From NCBI GenBank assembly GCA_012064415.1, contig SSNU01000245.1, forward strand, positions 25,947-89,946: a stretch of 64,000 nt of DNA. The letters run 5' to 3'. Positions 34,680-46,066 of the stretch are shown here, one piece after another. A program made the translations under genes and the position numbers. Positions within the stretch are counted from its first letter, which is position 1. Each line of letters opens with the position of its first letter. This DNA comes from Gyrodactylus bullatarudis. Taxonomy: Eukaryota > Platyhelminthes > Monogenea > Gyrodactylidea > Gyrodactylidae. The notes beneath the pieces were generated by a model. The model was not told the DNA's origin. It saw nothing but the letters and a program-made list of their open reading frames with translations, and searched no databases.

Positions 34680-36616
34680 TAAGACATGAAGATGAGGATT
34701 CACGATAAAACTTGATGTTCTTCTCTTGATTTTTAGAAATAAAATAATTTTTGAATTCCGCGATGTATTCCGAAAAAAGTAAAATCTTTGGCCAAATTTG
34801 AATTTTTCGTCGATTCTTGATCCGAAATATCAGTATGGAATTGCTTAAAATTTTCGAAATCAATCAAAATTTTAAGCTCTGATTTGAATTTTGTATTTTT
34901 GACAAATTCAGATGGTATTTTCAGTTTTGCTAAAAATTGTTATTTCCAAGCTATGTAAAATTGCTGAAAATTGTTAATTTTGGAAAATAATTTTTGGTAT
35001 TTTCTGCATACTCTACTGATCATAATTGAAATAGAAACTGGAAAATAAAAATCATTCAGATAACCATGAGAAAAAATAGTCTTGAACCTAATTAATATGA
35101 AGTTAAGAAATTTTGATATCTGTATTAAAATAATGAAAAAATATATGAATACGTTTGTACAAAAGCGTAGCATGAAAATAAAAATAAAGATAAATACATA
35201 GGCTATGAATCTTGTTTCAGTTAATAAATAAATAGTTTAAATCTTTGTTTCTGTTCATTATAATTATAATAATTATTGATAATAAAATGTGTTAAAATAA
35301 GTCTGAAGATTCAATTCGTAATCAATCTGGTAACAACTCAATAATGTAGATCTGGATATAAAAGTGTTTTAGAATAACCAACTTTTGATCTTAAAGGATC
35401 CATAATACATTTTACTGAGTATAAATTTAAACAGTTGGCTAAGTCGTATTTTGAGCTCGGATAATTATAAAATGTAAGTATGAAATTATCCTCAAAAGAA
35501 GTATATTCAGAGAAATTTCAAGTTCTTTCATGCAAAAATTATCTTTAAATACAGATAATGGGAACCACATTTACCAATTGAAAAAAATTGTTCACGATCT
35601 ATAGAATTAAGAATTGGCCACAAGTTTTTATTGATATTACTTGGATCAAAATTAGAAATTGATTATTTGATCAACTTCTTAATTTAAAAAAAATTGGCGC
35701 CAATTCAAAATTCTATAACAACAACAGTTTTTCTCAAAATTTTCTTTCTCTAATTGGTAAAATGTGTCCCATTATCTAGATTTGTAAAACATTTGTGCAG
35801 CAACAAGTCAGTTATTCGTTAGAGAAGTATAGGAATTTCGACAGTTGAATTCATCATAAAGCACCTTTCTTTTTTCATGTAGTTGGTTTACATAAGTTTG
35901 GAAGATTACGATCTCGTATTTTTCGTCAAGATGTCAGAAGATTTTTATTCTTTTTAACCCAATGTCACGTTTCAAGATTTAGTTTTATATTTTTGTCAAT
36001 CTACTTAAGAGTAATAACAACAACAATAAAAAAAAATCTATTTAAACAGTCAACTTTGAAACTAAGTCTAATTTAAATTCTCTTGATTAAGTTTACGATA
36101 AGCGGATTGCATTATATGAATTGTAGAAATTCAGAAAAATTCGGCAGATAAATGGTACATGATAAACATAAGATGAAGAAAAATCCTATTTCACTTCCAT
36201 AAGCCATTTGTGATCGCTCTTTTGATAAATAATTTCTGTTAGCTTCTCTTCGTTTTTCTTAGTCTTCTTTTCAAAATATGAAAAGTACATCTGTAGAGAT
36301 TAAAATTCTATCAATATAATTATATGGTATATTATAGTTAGGCCGGTAAAAAGTCGAAATTTGCTAATTTCAGTCATAAAATAAACAGCTCATTTTAGTG
36401 CTAATGCTACTTAAGATTTCAAGTTATCTTTTTTTATAAGTGAGATAAAATATCGATAAATGACGAAAATCCTTGAATTGTCGATAATTTAATCAATAAC
36501 TGTAACAATCCCTTAGATCAATAACTGATACTGTAAAATATTCTTTTGAAAAATTCCTTATTTTCGAATCCATCCAATGAAAATTAAGAAACTAATTTTC
36601 TAGTCTTTTTGTTAAT
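34680..36616. other. gene-free stretch with decayed hairpin pieces
   Basis: 34,680-34,880 carries a partial family-1 element (AAGCTAAGACATGAAGATGA at its left). About 35,088 has a TIR-like CCTAATTAATATGAAGTTAA, and 35,560-35,730 shows decayed family-2 core. No gene recognised. Confidence 0.45.
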
Positions 36617-37803
36617 TTAACCCTCGCATTGGAAGTGTGGGTCTATCAGACCCAGTAAAATATTAAAAGCTGATAATTTCCTTAAGCTAAGAGGTAATTG
36701 GGAATTTTTTTCGTCTAATCCTCATTCCATTTCTCATAAATGCAATCCCAATTTATTTTTACTCGAGAGAACAATCCACTTCCAACCAGAAGTTTGGGAA
36801 ATATGCCAAACAAGTACCACAAGGCTGGGTCTGGTTCAAAGTTGTATGACGTACTCTCGATTTTGTGTCATCAAACAATTTATACGTTTCGATGATAAAA
36901 CTACGAGACTGGCGACCCATGATAGAGATAAGCTACAGCCAATACGTTTGGTCTTCAATAAATTTGTGAAAAACTGTCACGAAGCATATCAACCTTTTGA
37001 GCAAATCTTTCACGAAATCTGGTAGAACTGTGACTTGTGACAATTTCTTTACCACCTATGACTTAGCCAAATATTTATCAATGAAGAAGACAGCTATTGT
37101 TGGAACATGCCGTAAGAATCGAACCTTTCTACCACCTTCCTTCCAAGACACAAAAATTTCTGAAGGCCAAATTGAATATCTTTTCAGTGAAGAAATTCTT
37201 CTTCTCAAATACGGTCAAAAGAAAAATCGCCCTGTTGTTTTGTTGTCAACACTTCATCAAACTCAAGAAACTGTTGGATCTAAACCTGAAGTTATTGAAT
37301 ATTACAACAAAACTAAAGGAGGAGTCGATACATTGGACCAACTTGTGGGAAACTATTCATGTAGAAGGTCAACCCGACGTTGGCCCCTGACAATATTTGA
37401 AAATCTCATCGATGTAGCTGCTTACAATGCTTATGTACTGTACTGTTTGAAATGGCCCGAATTTTTACAAACACAGAAGTATTCACGACGTAAATACTTG
37501 AAATTATTGAGTCAACAAATGATGCAGGTCAATAACGATCCTGAACCTGAAGAACCGCCCAGAAAAATAGCCAAGATTGCACCAAATAAAAGAGACCGTT
37601 GCTATATCTGTACATGGGTGAAGGATAGAAAAACTAAAACAACGTGCTATAAATGTGAAAAAAACATATGTAAAGAACATTCTAATGTTATATGTGATAA
37701 TTGTCAATTATAATAAATATTTTGCTTATATTCTAACGACTGGGTCTAAATGACCCATGCTTATGATACTTGTGAGTAATTTTATTTCCAATGCGAGGGT
37801 TAA
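36617..37803 (+). mobile_element. piggyBac element, internally deleted (1,187 bp)
   Basis: Starts TTAACCCTCGCATTGGAAG and ends with the inverse, CCAATGCGAGGGTTAA, with TTAA at both borders. Subterminal hairpins GGGTCTATCAGACCC and GGGTCTAAATGACCC lie just inside the ends. The transposase inside is broken by a deletion. Intact ends mean it could still be moved by an active relative. Confidence 0.9.
36852..37713 (+). pseudogene. piggyBac transposase with the central part deleted
   Basis: The first piece (36,852-37,025) reads IRFDDKTTRLATHDRDKLQP and on to a stop, the N-terminal piggyBac region. From about 36,997 another frame reads SGRTVTCDNFFTTYDLAKYL, containing the second catalytic Asp, then NKTKGGVDTLDQLVGNYSCR with the third Asp, and ends in a Cys-rich zinc-binding tail (RCYICTWVKDRK, CYKCEKNICKEH). 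The part between AYQPFE and the GRTVTCDN block, which would hold the first catalytic Asp, is absent, and the two pieces are out of frame. Inactive. Confidence 0.85.
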
Positions 37804-38320
37804 TGATATAAGTGATGACTACAATCAAGTGGTTGGCATATGTGGAATGGTCTTTCTCAATGTTCAAAAATGTTCTAACAAAGAACGAATTATTTAAGAC
37901 TGGCAATCTAAAAGAGCAATTTTATATTCGCTTAATTATATTACAATATTTTTGAAAGATTAATAAATTTAATTTAAAAGGCCCATATCCTCGTAATTTA
38001 CCTAGAAAACGATGTCGATTTTGAGTCGATTTCGTGAAGTAAAAAATGTCGAAATTTAAGATAAAAATGTCGAAAAATTTTACCGGCCTAATTATAATAT
38101 TCCAATGATAGAAAGGAAACAATTTTCCCAAATCTGAGATCATGAGAAAAAATATAAATACTTTCTTTACTTGATGAACTAGTTAAAGAAAGCATGCGAA
38201 GACAATTATCATGGAAATGTTTGGATCAACTATGGCTTATAAATCATATTATGACTCAAATTCCGAGGTTAATAACCACTGGTTATCATTACTGTTATGG
38301 GTGTCGGTATAGGTATTGGG

Positions 38321-38837
38321 TTTTTTTTGTTGGACAATGTATTTATTGATAAAAAAATAAATATAAAGACTCTGTACATAATATCCTTGTGAATGACAAA
38401 ATATGAAATTACATATCTGGTTTAATTGGCAATGTACAATTAAAATTGAAGAATAAAAACTTGTAAATCTGTAAGAAATTCATTAATCATCTGGTTTATG
38501 AAGATAAGAATAGAGAAGGGAAATGGAATAATCTAATTTGGATCTACATGTGAGACATTACTAATTTTAGATTAGTAAGGTTCTGACAGTCAGCTAAATC
38601 GAATTTTGTGTAAATGGAGTGAAAAGCAGACAATAAAAAATTAGAGTTAAATTTATCATTACGGAGATTATAGCTACTTTGAGCTGGGGAATAAGTTTCC
38701 GAGAATTTTTTCACCAAGAATGCACTTCTGCGAACCCAGAGTGGTTGAAGCCCTGAGACGGGGATAAGTGCATTATAAGAGTCGAGGTGAGGATAAATAG
38801 AATGTAAGAATCTATATTGAATCCTTTCTATTTCCAA
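38321..38837 (-). mobile_element. 5'-truncated LINE copy with poly(A)
   Basis: Minus-strand frame reads IERIQYRFLHSIYPHLDSYN, then LQPLWVRRSAFLVKKF and NLRNDKFNSN, the region after the reverse transcriptase in Jockey/I-type non-LTR elements. The 3' side has AATAAA and ends in eight A on the minus strand (38,321-38,328). Only the last part of the element is present. Confidence 0.7.
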
Positions 38838-38898
38838 ACATTGAGAGTTATTAATTTTAGGTTTTCATTAATTTTATGGATCAATTTTTAAATTACAG

Positions 38899-39489
38899 TT
38901 TTTTTTTTTTGAAATCGAACATTTTTATTTTTATACAGAATTATAATTATTAGTGATTGTACAAATAAGAGAACAGAGAAAGAGTGTTCAATTTCTCCAG
39001 GAAGTAGAAGAGATTCCAAGAGGGTTGCAGGGAGACCAGATGGGAGCATTATTTTGCATTTCTATTAATATAGAGCCCCATGGCCTCAAGGGAATCTTTA
39101 AGAAGGGAGAAGATCTTTTGACGGGTTAGTAAGAAGAGCAGGCATATTAGACTGGGACTTTATTATTAAGTTTGATAAACCATAATAATTAACTCATGGG
39201 TAACAATATAAACAACAGATTAATATTACAAATCATAGAATTCTTTTAAAGGATATACTTGGCGTATATTCCAACACCACAACAATTACCAAGTCCAGTG
39301 AATTTTTTCTATAATGTACTTACGAATCCAAATGAGAACGTCTAGTTGAATATGATTTGAGTCTCTCTTACAGAATTGACACCTGCTTGTCTGAATTAGT
39401 AGAGGCCAGAATCTAATCCAGTTCCTTGAAAGAATTCTAATGGTGTATAAAAGAGCATGTCTTAACCCAATGAAAATTAATTTTTCCAA
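38899..39489 (-). mobile_element. second 5'-truncated LINE copy with poly(A)
   Basis: The minus strand shows a C-terminal LINE zinc-finger-like piece (CQFCKRDSNHIQ) and farther on RQKIFSLLKDSLEAMGLYIN, the usual end of such ORF2 proteins, with frame changes between. An AATAAA lies shortly before twelve A on the minus strand (38,899-38,910). The two LINE copies are arranged head to tail. Confidence 0.6.
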
Positions 39490-42101
39490 GTCGTAATCGG
39501 TTTTTATTTTAATTTCGGTTTCAAGGAAAATCTCTCATAAATCAAGAGTCATGATGACTTGTGATTGTAAGTAGTCTGATCGTAGATTTGAACATGACTC
39601 GAAATATCTTACACCATTGAAAAACTTGTAACACTAAGCATTTTAAGAGGAAAATCTTCATCCAGTAAGATTTCATCGAATATCGCAGTTATGTTTAAAG
39701 TAGAAATCAAAATTTTTTTTAATTTACAGCCGTTTCCCTTGAAATTTTTTTTACAATCAATACATTGGTAAATTTCACAGAAACTTTAGAAGGGAAATCG
39801 ATAAAATTCATGAATCTAATCACTCTTTCTTCTACCTAATGAAGATGATAACTTTTATTCTCTTTACGAGGAAAAACATTCACATGATTTCAACTATTAC
39901 TGCATTCAAAACTAGGACTGCGAAGAGGCCAATTTTAACAAAAGAATATATATATATATATATCTTTGACCGAGGTTGGTAGACAATCCTTTTAGTTTAG
40001 GAAATATTGGCATAAAAAATTATCCTTTTAGACCCTGGAAATGGCTAATTGAGTTCAGATCAATTTTTCAAGAAATCAATCCTATACAATTCTGGGATAG
40101 ATTTAAAGATTAAATTAGAGAAAGTTTGCCTCCCTCTTTATATTTTTATATTGATAACCAACCGCAAAAGTTTTAATTTAAACCGAATTATAAATTAAGT
40201 ATTGAGTTTTGTTTATATCTTATTCACTGGATAATTTATCAAATTATTAGAAATGATTTTTAATAAATCAAATGCAATAATAGAAATCATGATCGACATT
40301 AAAGACATAACTATGGATAATGTTGATAAACTTTAATCATATCCTATTTTTATCTTTCCAAATATTTTGATGGTTTTGTATTTTAAAAGATGCGTTATAC
40401 CTGATAACGAGAACCTCAAAAACGACTATTTTTACTAAATTGCACAGGAAGTTGTATGGCTTTAAAAATGATAATAAAAGGTTCTAAAGTTGCATAGTAC
40501 CCTGGGTTCCGAAGCTATAACTTACTAAAATTAACTATTTTTAAACCACTATTAATTCTTATACTATTTCAACTTTTAAATAACTATTTTTAGTAACTTA
40601 AATTGCTATGCCGTGTTTAATTAAAATCCCTAATTCTGATTGGTCCTTGAAATCTCGATCAATCAGATTATGCTAAATTTATCGATACAATCAAAAATTG
40701 AACGCGCCAAATCATTTTTCGATTACCTTACCGCTTTTCAAAAAGCTGAAAAGTTCAAAAAGCAATACCCTTATGAATTCACTGTAATATGCGATCGCAT
40801 GTATCACCTCGTAGAAATTTCAAAACCGATACGAAATCGATTGTTCTCCTGGAATGTACAAAGATCTCAGCTTCAAAGATAGCCTGTTTTTGAACTTCTA
40901 ACCCTAAAATAATTGCATAAAAACAACTTTAGATTCGTAATCAGCGTATTCACAAGAGAAATAACACTGAATGCGAGACAAGAAAAAAAATTCTCTGAGC
41001 TGAGCAATTCTCTAATGGCTAAGTTTTTATATTTCAAAAGATGACTCCAAGGTGATCACATTTTCGAATACTACGGATATGATTTCTCAATAAAACTTTC
41101 TTTTTTTTTCAAAACTGGTCCTTTTCAAATCGTTCATAATCGTTAATCATTTTACAAAATGAACCATATGGACATTTTCCAAATTCTCTCTTTATTGAAA
41201 ACATTTGAGCTGGGAATTCTAAATGATGGCAAAGTTAGGGTAAATTATCATAGGATCAGAATTAGAAAAATGGGTCATTTTGATCGATTACTTCTGAACC
41301 AAAAATAATTGCATTAAAAAAACTGAAGATTCGTTATCAGCGTATTCACAAACCATAGACAAAAGATTGAATGCGAATCATGAAAAAAAATATTCACCCT
41401 TTTACTGAAAAATCATTGAAATTCAAATTTCAAATAAATAGAAATTTTGCACAAACTAAAAACTTTTGTCCCCCCCCTGATCTTAAAATAAATTATACCT
41501 GTTGGAGATTTTGTTAAGAATCAGTGATAAAACTTATCATCATGAGATTTTTTCAAGAAATTTTTATTTTTTTTAAATTTGAATACATAGATCATTTAGC
41601 AATCATTTTTTCTATTATTGTCCAGTATTTATCACTCTCTCGTTTGCAGTTCGGGTACAGGGAGGGGGGAGTTATCTTCTGTTTGAGGGACTAAAAAATG
41701 GGCAGAGGGTAAAAGAGAGAAAAGCAGGAAAGAGCTCATACAACAAGAAAAAGGGTGGCCTTTTCTTCTTTTGTGGAAATGGAAAACTGAAAGTGGCTTT
41801 TACCTTTTTCTCTTTTTAGTGGGGTTGAGAGATTTTCTCTATTTTCAATACAATGGAGTAATAAAAGAGGGTGTTCCTTGGATGGGAAGAATATAGGACA
41901 TATAGGAGTGATGCTATTAAAAACTTCGATTTAAAAAAATCTAAGCAGATCGAAGAGAAAGACTAAATAAAGTGTTTTTTTTTTATTTCTGGGTTTTTAA
42001 TTTCAAAGGATATTGTTGGTTGGACATTTCTTTCAATTTAATACACTGTTGATGAATGGGGCGCAATTTAAAAAAAACGAGGATTTCATGTGACATTTGC
42101 A
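39490..42101. other. gene-free stretch, two related short repeats
   Basis: A (TA)n run lies at about 39,946-39,962. Blocks at 40,912-40,995 and 41,310-41,395 share ATCAGCGTATTCACAA followed by GAATGCGA and an A-run, so they are diverged copies of one repeat. An open stretch at 40,640-40,882 is described separately. Confidence 0.45.
40640..40882 (+). other. unassigned open stretch, possible exon or pseudogene
   Basis: About 80 codons without a proper ATG at its start (an internal ATG follows eleven codons in). Composition is less AT-biased than its surroundings and the peptide has ordinary protein character (FFDYLTAFQKAEKFKKQYPY, then EFTVICDRMYHLVEISKP). No family recognised. It could be a decayed gene, a transposon piece or chance. 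Confidence 0.2.
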
Positions 42102-44443
42102 TTATTCATTCAATTCAGTATTGTTTGGATTTAATGAGGACGTTGACTGGGAATTATTTTCAGGGTTGGGAGATTTTGGAGAGTTTCTAATGAGGTCTTG
42201 GGACCGAAGGTAATCTTGACGTGACTGCTCGAGGACCATTGCCAACAAGGTATCATCGTTCATATCGATAAAGTCAGAAGGAAGGTTTTGTATGACCGCT
42301 AAATCCGGATCGATTTTCCCACGTGTCATTGCAGAATTTGACGAGCCAGGCACTTCAATATTCGATTCTTCAACTTTGGCACAGGGTAAACTTTTCGATG
42401 GTGTTCGATTGACCGAATTGCTGCTGGTGGGGACATCATCAGTTACTTGGTCTGATTGGGATTGACTTGTTTTCTATTTTTAAAAAAACCAAAAACTTGA
42501 TTTTAGAGTCGAGAAATTATAAGAAAAATATATTCTAAAAGTGCAAGATACATTTTTTACATGTTTTATGTTCATTACTTTAAACTTTTATTCTACTCCT
42601 TGTTCTACAAGTAAGATTTATTCATTTATCTTTATCTAGCTTGATTTTAACCCATTAGATTGAACTGATATAACTGAAATGATGTGATTTTCTTTGGTTT
42701 TTAATTAGACTGACAAGGAAAAGTTGTTTATTTCTGATTGGTTAACTTGATTACTTAAACCTGATTGGTTTATCTAGAATTCATTATGTGTGAAATTGAC
42801 TTTATTACAATTTGTTATTCACAAGTTATTATTTTATTATATAAATAGTCTGAGACAAATGAAAAAAAGACTAATAAATTAATAGTGATAATCAATATTT
42901 TTCTGTATTTCAACATTAATAAATTGTGACTTGATGATATCTATACTCTATACACAAGAGAGTATCTAGGCTAGCAGGGTTTATTTTCGTTAATTTATGC
43001 ACAATATTTTCCCTATTTTATCGAAAAAAATTAATCAGAAAGAAGATTATCATTTCTGAAAAAAGCTATTTGTTGAGCCTGTAGAAAGAATAGTTAGTTT
43101 ATGATTTGGTTCTATAGATGTTTAGTTCCTTAGTGTAGTTAAAAAGAGAAGATGAATTGAAATGTAATACATTCATATTTGAAAAAAGTAACTTATATTT
43201 TCATTTTGAAACAATCAATAAAAATTATTAATCCAGTTTTACTATAAATTTATGTTAAGAAGGGAGTATTTAGATAGATTTTGTAAAAAAAAATATATAA
43301 TATCACGATTATACTTGAAAGTAGTTTTTAAAGACTTACTTCAGTTTTGTGTTTCTTTTTCAGATTCTCATAATACGATTCAATCATTATTTGATTTTCA
43401 ATAGAAAATTCCATATCATTCTGTTCACTCTCAGCAATTTTGTCGCGTAGCATGGCCTCTTCAATGAGGACATTTTCCGATTCCACAATGGCCTTTTTAA
43501 GGAGCTGGCTCTCGGATAGTTTCGGCTGATAATCTGGCATGCCAAGGCCATGGCCGACAGCCGGGTTATATGGATTCATAATGCAGTTGTAATGGATTTT
43601 ACCATGATAACTCAAGCGAATAGGCACCTCTTGACTGTAATCTGCATGAAAAACATTAACTGGCTCAATATTGTCCCGGTAAATTTCCACAGGTCGATTG
43701 TAGAGTTCTGCAATAGCCTGAATTTCCACATGATTACCGTGACAATTGATATGTTTCTTCCTATTGATGTAATGATCGAAATCTTCTGTAATGTAGGGAC
43801 TGAAATGTTCCCGATTTTTCATCATGTAGTCGCAAACTTGCTTCCTTATGACATCGTGCTTCTCCTCTTCGCCAAATATCTGATGTGCAACACTCCTAAA
43901 GAGGCAAGCACCGTCAGAAGCCACCTTGATGATTTGCCAGCCCTTTTTCTCCATGAGAAGACGTGCGAAATTGTTGAATTCTTTTTCGGCTTTCTCTTCA
44001 GAGCAATTTTTACCGCTCTCATATTCATCTTCACTGTTGTAAGCATTATCTGATCCACTACTGTCACAAATAGTCATCTGAGATGGCTTCCTCTTTGCAT
44101 TTGAAGGCTGATCTGAGGAATATTTGGCTGAATGATGAGCATGGTGGGGATGGGAACGTTTGGCGCTAGTATGTAGCTTTTTAGGGCTATTAGGATCATA
44201 GGAATGTTGACGGTATTGATGAATATGATGGTTGGAAGGTAAATTGCCGGATTCAGCTTCTCTCTGCTTCTCCTGAGCTTCGTGTTTAGGCTTGTCTTTA
44301 CGATTCTTTATCGTCATTATATCGGGTTGGTTGAGTGTTAAATCGGTCAAAAGGTTAGATATGAGATTATCAATTCCTATTTTTGTTTCTTCTTGCTTAT
44401 TTTTGGAAGTTTTATCATTTATTGGATTGAATTCATCTGTCAT
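42102..44443 (-). CDS. OTUD5: OTU-domain deubiquitinase, OTUD5-like
   Basis: Two exons (44,443-43,340 and 42,473-42,102, GT-AG, phase 0) give 491 residues. A disordered His- and Ser-rich N-terminus (about 60-155) precedes the OTU domain. The catalytic Asp and Cys are in SDGACLFRSVAHQIFG (Asp177, Cys180); the His is in GKIHYNCIMNPY (His284). INRKKHINCHGNHVEIQAIA is the conserved middle. The C-terminus has a UIM-like helix (DDTLLAMVLEQSRQDYL), as in human OTUD5. Human OTUD5 removes K48/K63-linked ubiquitin and regulates interferon signalling and development. The start is the second codon of a GTG-ATG pair; an ATGATGTGA mini-uORF lies just upstream. Shares a 98-bp spacer with CSN6. Confidence 0.93.
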
Positions 44444-44541
44444 CACATCATAGCGCCATGTTTGCGTTAAGACCCTACTACTTTTACCGCCAACGAAAAA
44501 TAAAAGATTTTGTTTTAATAAGTTGAAAATTTGTAAAAATT
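44444..44541. promoter_or_regulatory. bidirectional promoter between OTUD5 and CSN6
   Basis: Only 98 bp separate the two divergent start codons, so both transcripts must start within it or just outside. No TATA box was seen; it is somewhat richer in C/G than its surroundings. Confidence 0.6.
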
Positions 44542-45474
44542 ATGGAAATCGATTCAGCTCCCACAGATAATGGAGACACAGGAATATTGAACATAAAAAT
44601 ACATCCTCTTATGATTTTTAACATTTCCGAGTACTGGACTCGTGAGAAGATGAATCAAAAGAATAGCAACGTAAAAGTTCATGGTGCCCTGTTGGGAATA
44701 CAAGATTGCTCTAAACTTGAAATTATAACTTCAATTGAATTACTCACAGAGAAGAATATCGTCGATACTGCATTTTTCAATACTCGCAAGGATCAGTGCT
44801 CAAAAGTTTATGCAAATTTAGATTTTATCGGGGCATACTCCATTGGCTCAGAAGTTGACAATGATGATATTGAATTCTTCAAAAGTTTCCAGGAAAATTC
44901 TGACATTTTAGTGCTGCTCAAGTTGAATCCTCATGAAAATGAATCGGGACAGTTGCCTATCAAGATTTTTGAGTGTGTGCTTGATGCTGAGGCTAAAATC
45001 CATTTTCGACAAGTTGCCTTTGAAATTGCTCATGACGAGGCCGAGCGTATTGGAGTTGATCACATTGCCAAGACAGTCATTGATTCTACCACTCACAAGA
45101 ATTCAGAGACAGCTGAACATCTTACAGTTAGCTATAATGCTATTAAAATGTTGCTCAAACGCCTTGAAATGATCAAGCAGTATGTTTTGGACGTGAAGCA
45201 AGGAAAATTGGCTATGAATCGATCAATATTTTATGAAATATCCAGTCTTATATCTCGCCAACCTCTGAGTCTTCTCAACAATAATAAAAAGAATCAAATT
45301 TTCCGTGAAGCTAATGACGTTTCAATCAGTGTCCTTCTCAGCTGTATTACTCAATGCTTGGCTGCTCTTCATTCCAACATGAACAAGCAAGCTATTCTCA
45401 TAGATCGTTGTTCCATTAACATGGGCTATAACAACTCAACAAGGACAATGATGAAAAAGTCCTTCAAGAAATAA
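44542..45474 (+). CDS. CSN6: COP9 signalosome subunit 6
   Basis: Intronless frame of 310 residues. The N-terminal MPN domain (about 14-150) starts with LNIKIHPLMIFNISEYW and continues VHGALLGIQD and FIGAYSIGSE. The JAMM zinc ligands (HxH...D) are missing, as in all CSN6 proteins, which are catalytically inactive partners of CSN5. The hallmark EAERIGVDHIAK lies at about 166-177, followed by helical C-terminal segments (AIKMLLKRLEMIKQYVLDVK) of the CSN5-CSN6 bundle. The complex removes NEDD8 from cullins. Length is close to the family norm (about 320). It is convergent with SLMAP. Confidence 0.95.
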   Translation: MEIDSAPTDNGDTGILNIKIHPLMIFNISEYWTREKMNQKNSNVKVHGALLGIQDCSKLEIITSIELLTEKNIVDTAFFNTRKDQCSKVYANLDFIGAYSIGSEVDNDDIEFFKSFQENSDILVLLKLNPHENESGQLPIKIFECVLDAEAKIHFRQVAFEIAHDEAERIGVDHIAKTVIDSTTHKNSETAEHLTVSYNAIKMLLKRLEMIKQYVLDVKQGKLAMNRSIFYEISSLISRQPLSLLNNNKKNQIFREANDVSISVLLSCITQCLAALHSNMNKQAILIDRCSINMGYNNSTRTMMKKSFKK

Positions 45475-45510
45475 GGAGTCCACTTGTAAAGAAGCAAAAA
45501 GATTTTTGAT

Positions 45511-45516
45511 ATTAAA
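45511..45516 (+). terminator. probable CSN6 polyadenylation signal
   Basis: ATTAAA about 35 bp after the CSN6 stop codon; no AATAAA is closer. Confidence 0.4.
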
Positions 45517-46066
45517 AAGTTTATTTTAAAATATCTTTCATTACCAAATTAGAATTTTTTACTCTTGATAGTTGATTTTGTTTTAGTTCTTATTGCAGGG
45601 AGCATAATGTTTAGAGGGAAAGGGATGAGAGAGAACAAGTTAAAAGGTAGACTTTACCAAAAATTATTATTCCAGTTCAAATATTTACAGTTATCAAGTT
45701 AATTGTTAATTGCATAGTGAATGCGAGGGCGAATAATATGATGGTCCACCTCATTACTTTGTATAATAACTACTAGGAGGAATGAGGCAGAAACTATGTA
45801 TCACAAAATTTACAGAATAGTCCAAGCACACATTTATAAAAACAAAATTAGTCTCTCTTTAGTTTTGTCCTTTCTTGTTTAGATGAAGAGAGAGAATAGA
45901 TGGCTCTGAATATGTATAATGATAGTAGAAACTATAGTTAATCAAATGATGGTAGATTTTTTGGAAAATGATGAAAAAATGTATAATGATTTTTTATGGG
46001 TAACTGATTACTGGTGGTAGTTTGAGTAGTTGAGTTTAAAATTAGCTTTGTGTAATTGATGAAAAA

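Noticed and set aside
43550..44053. 167-codon open frame on the plus strand
   Set aside because: Antisense shadow of the OTUD5 catalytic exon.
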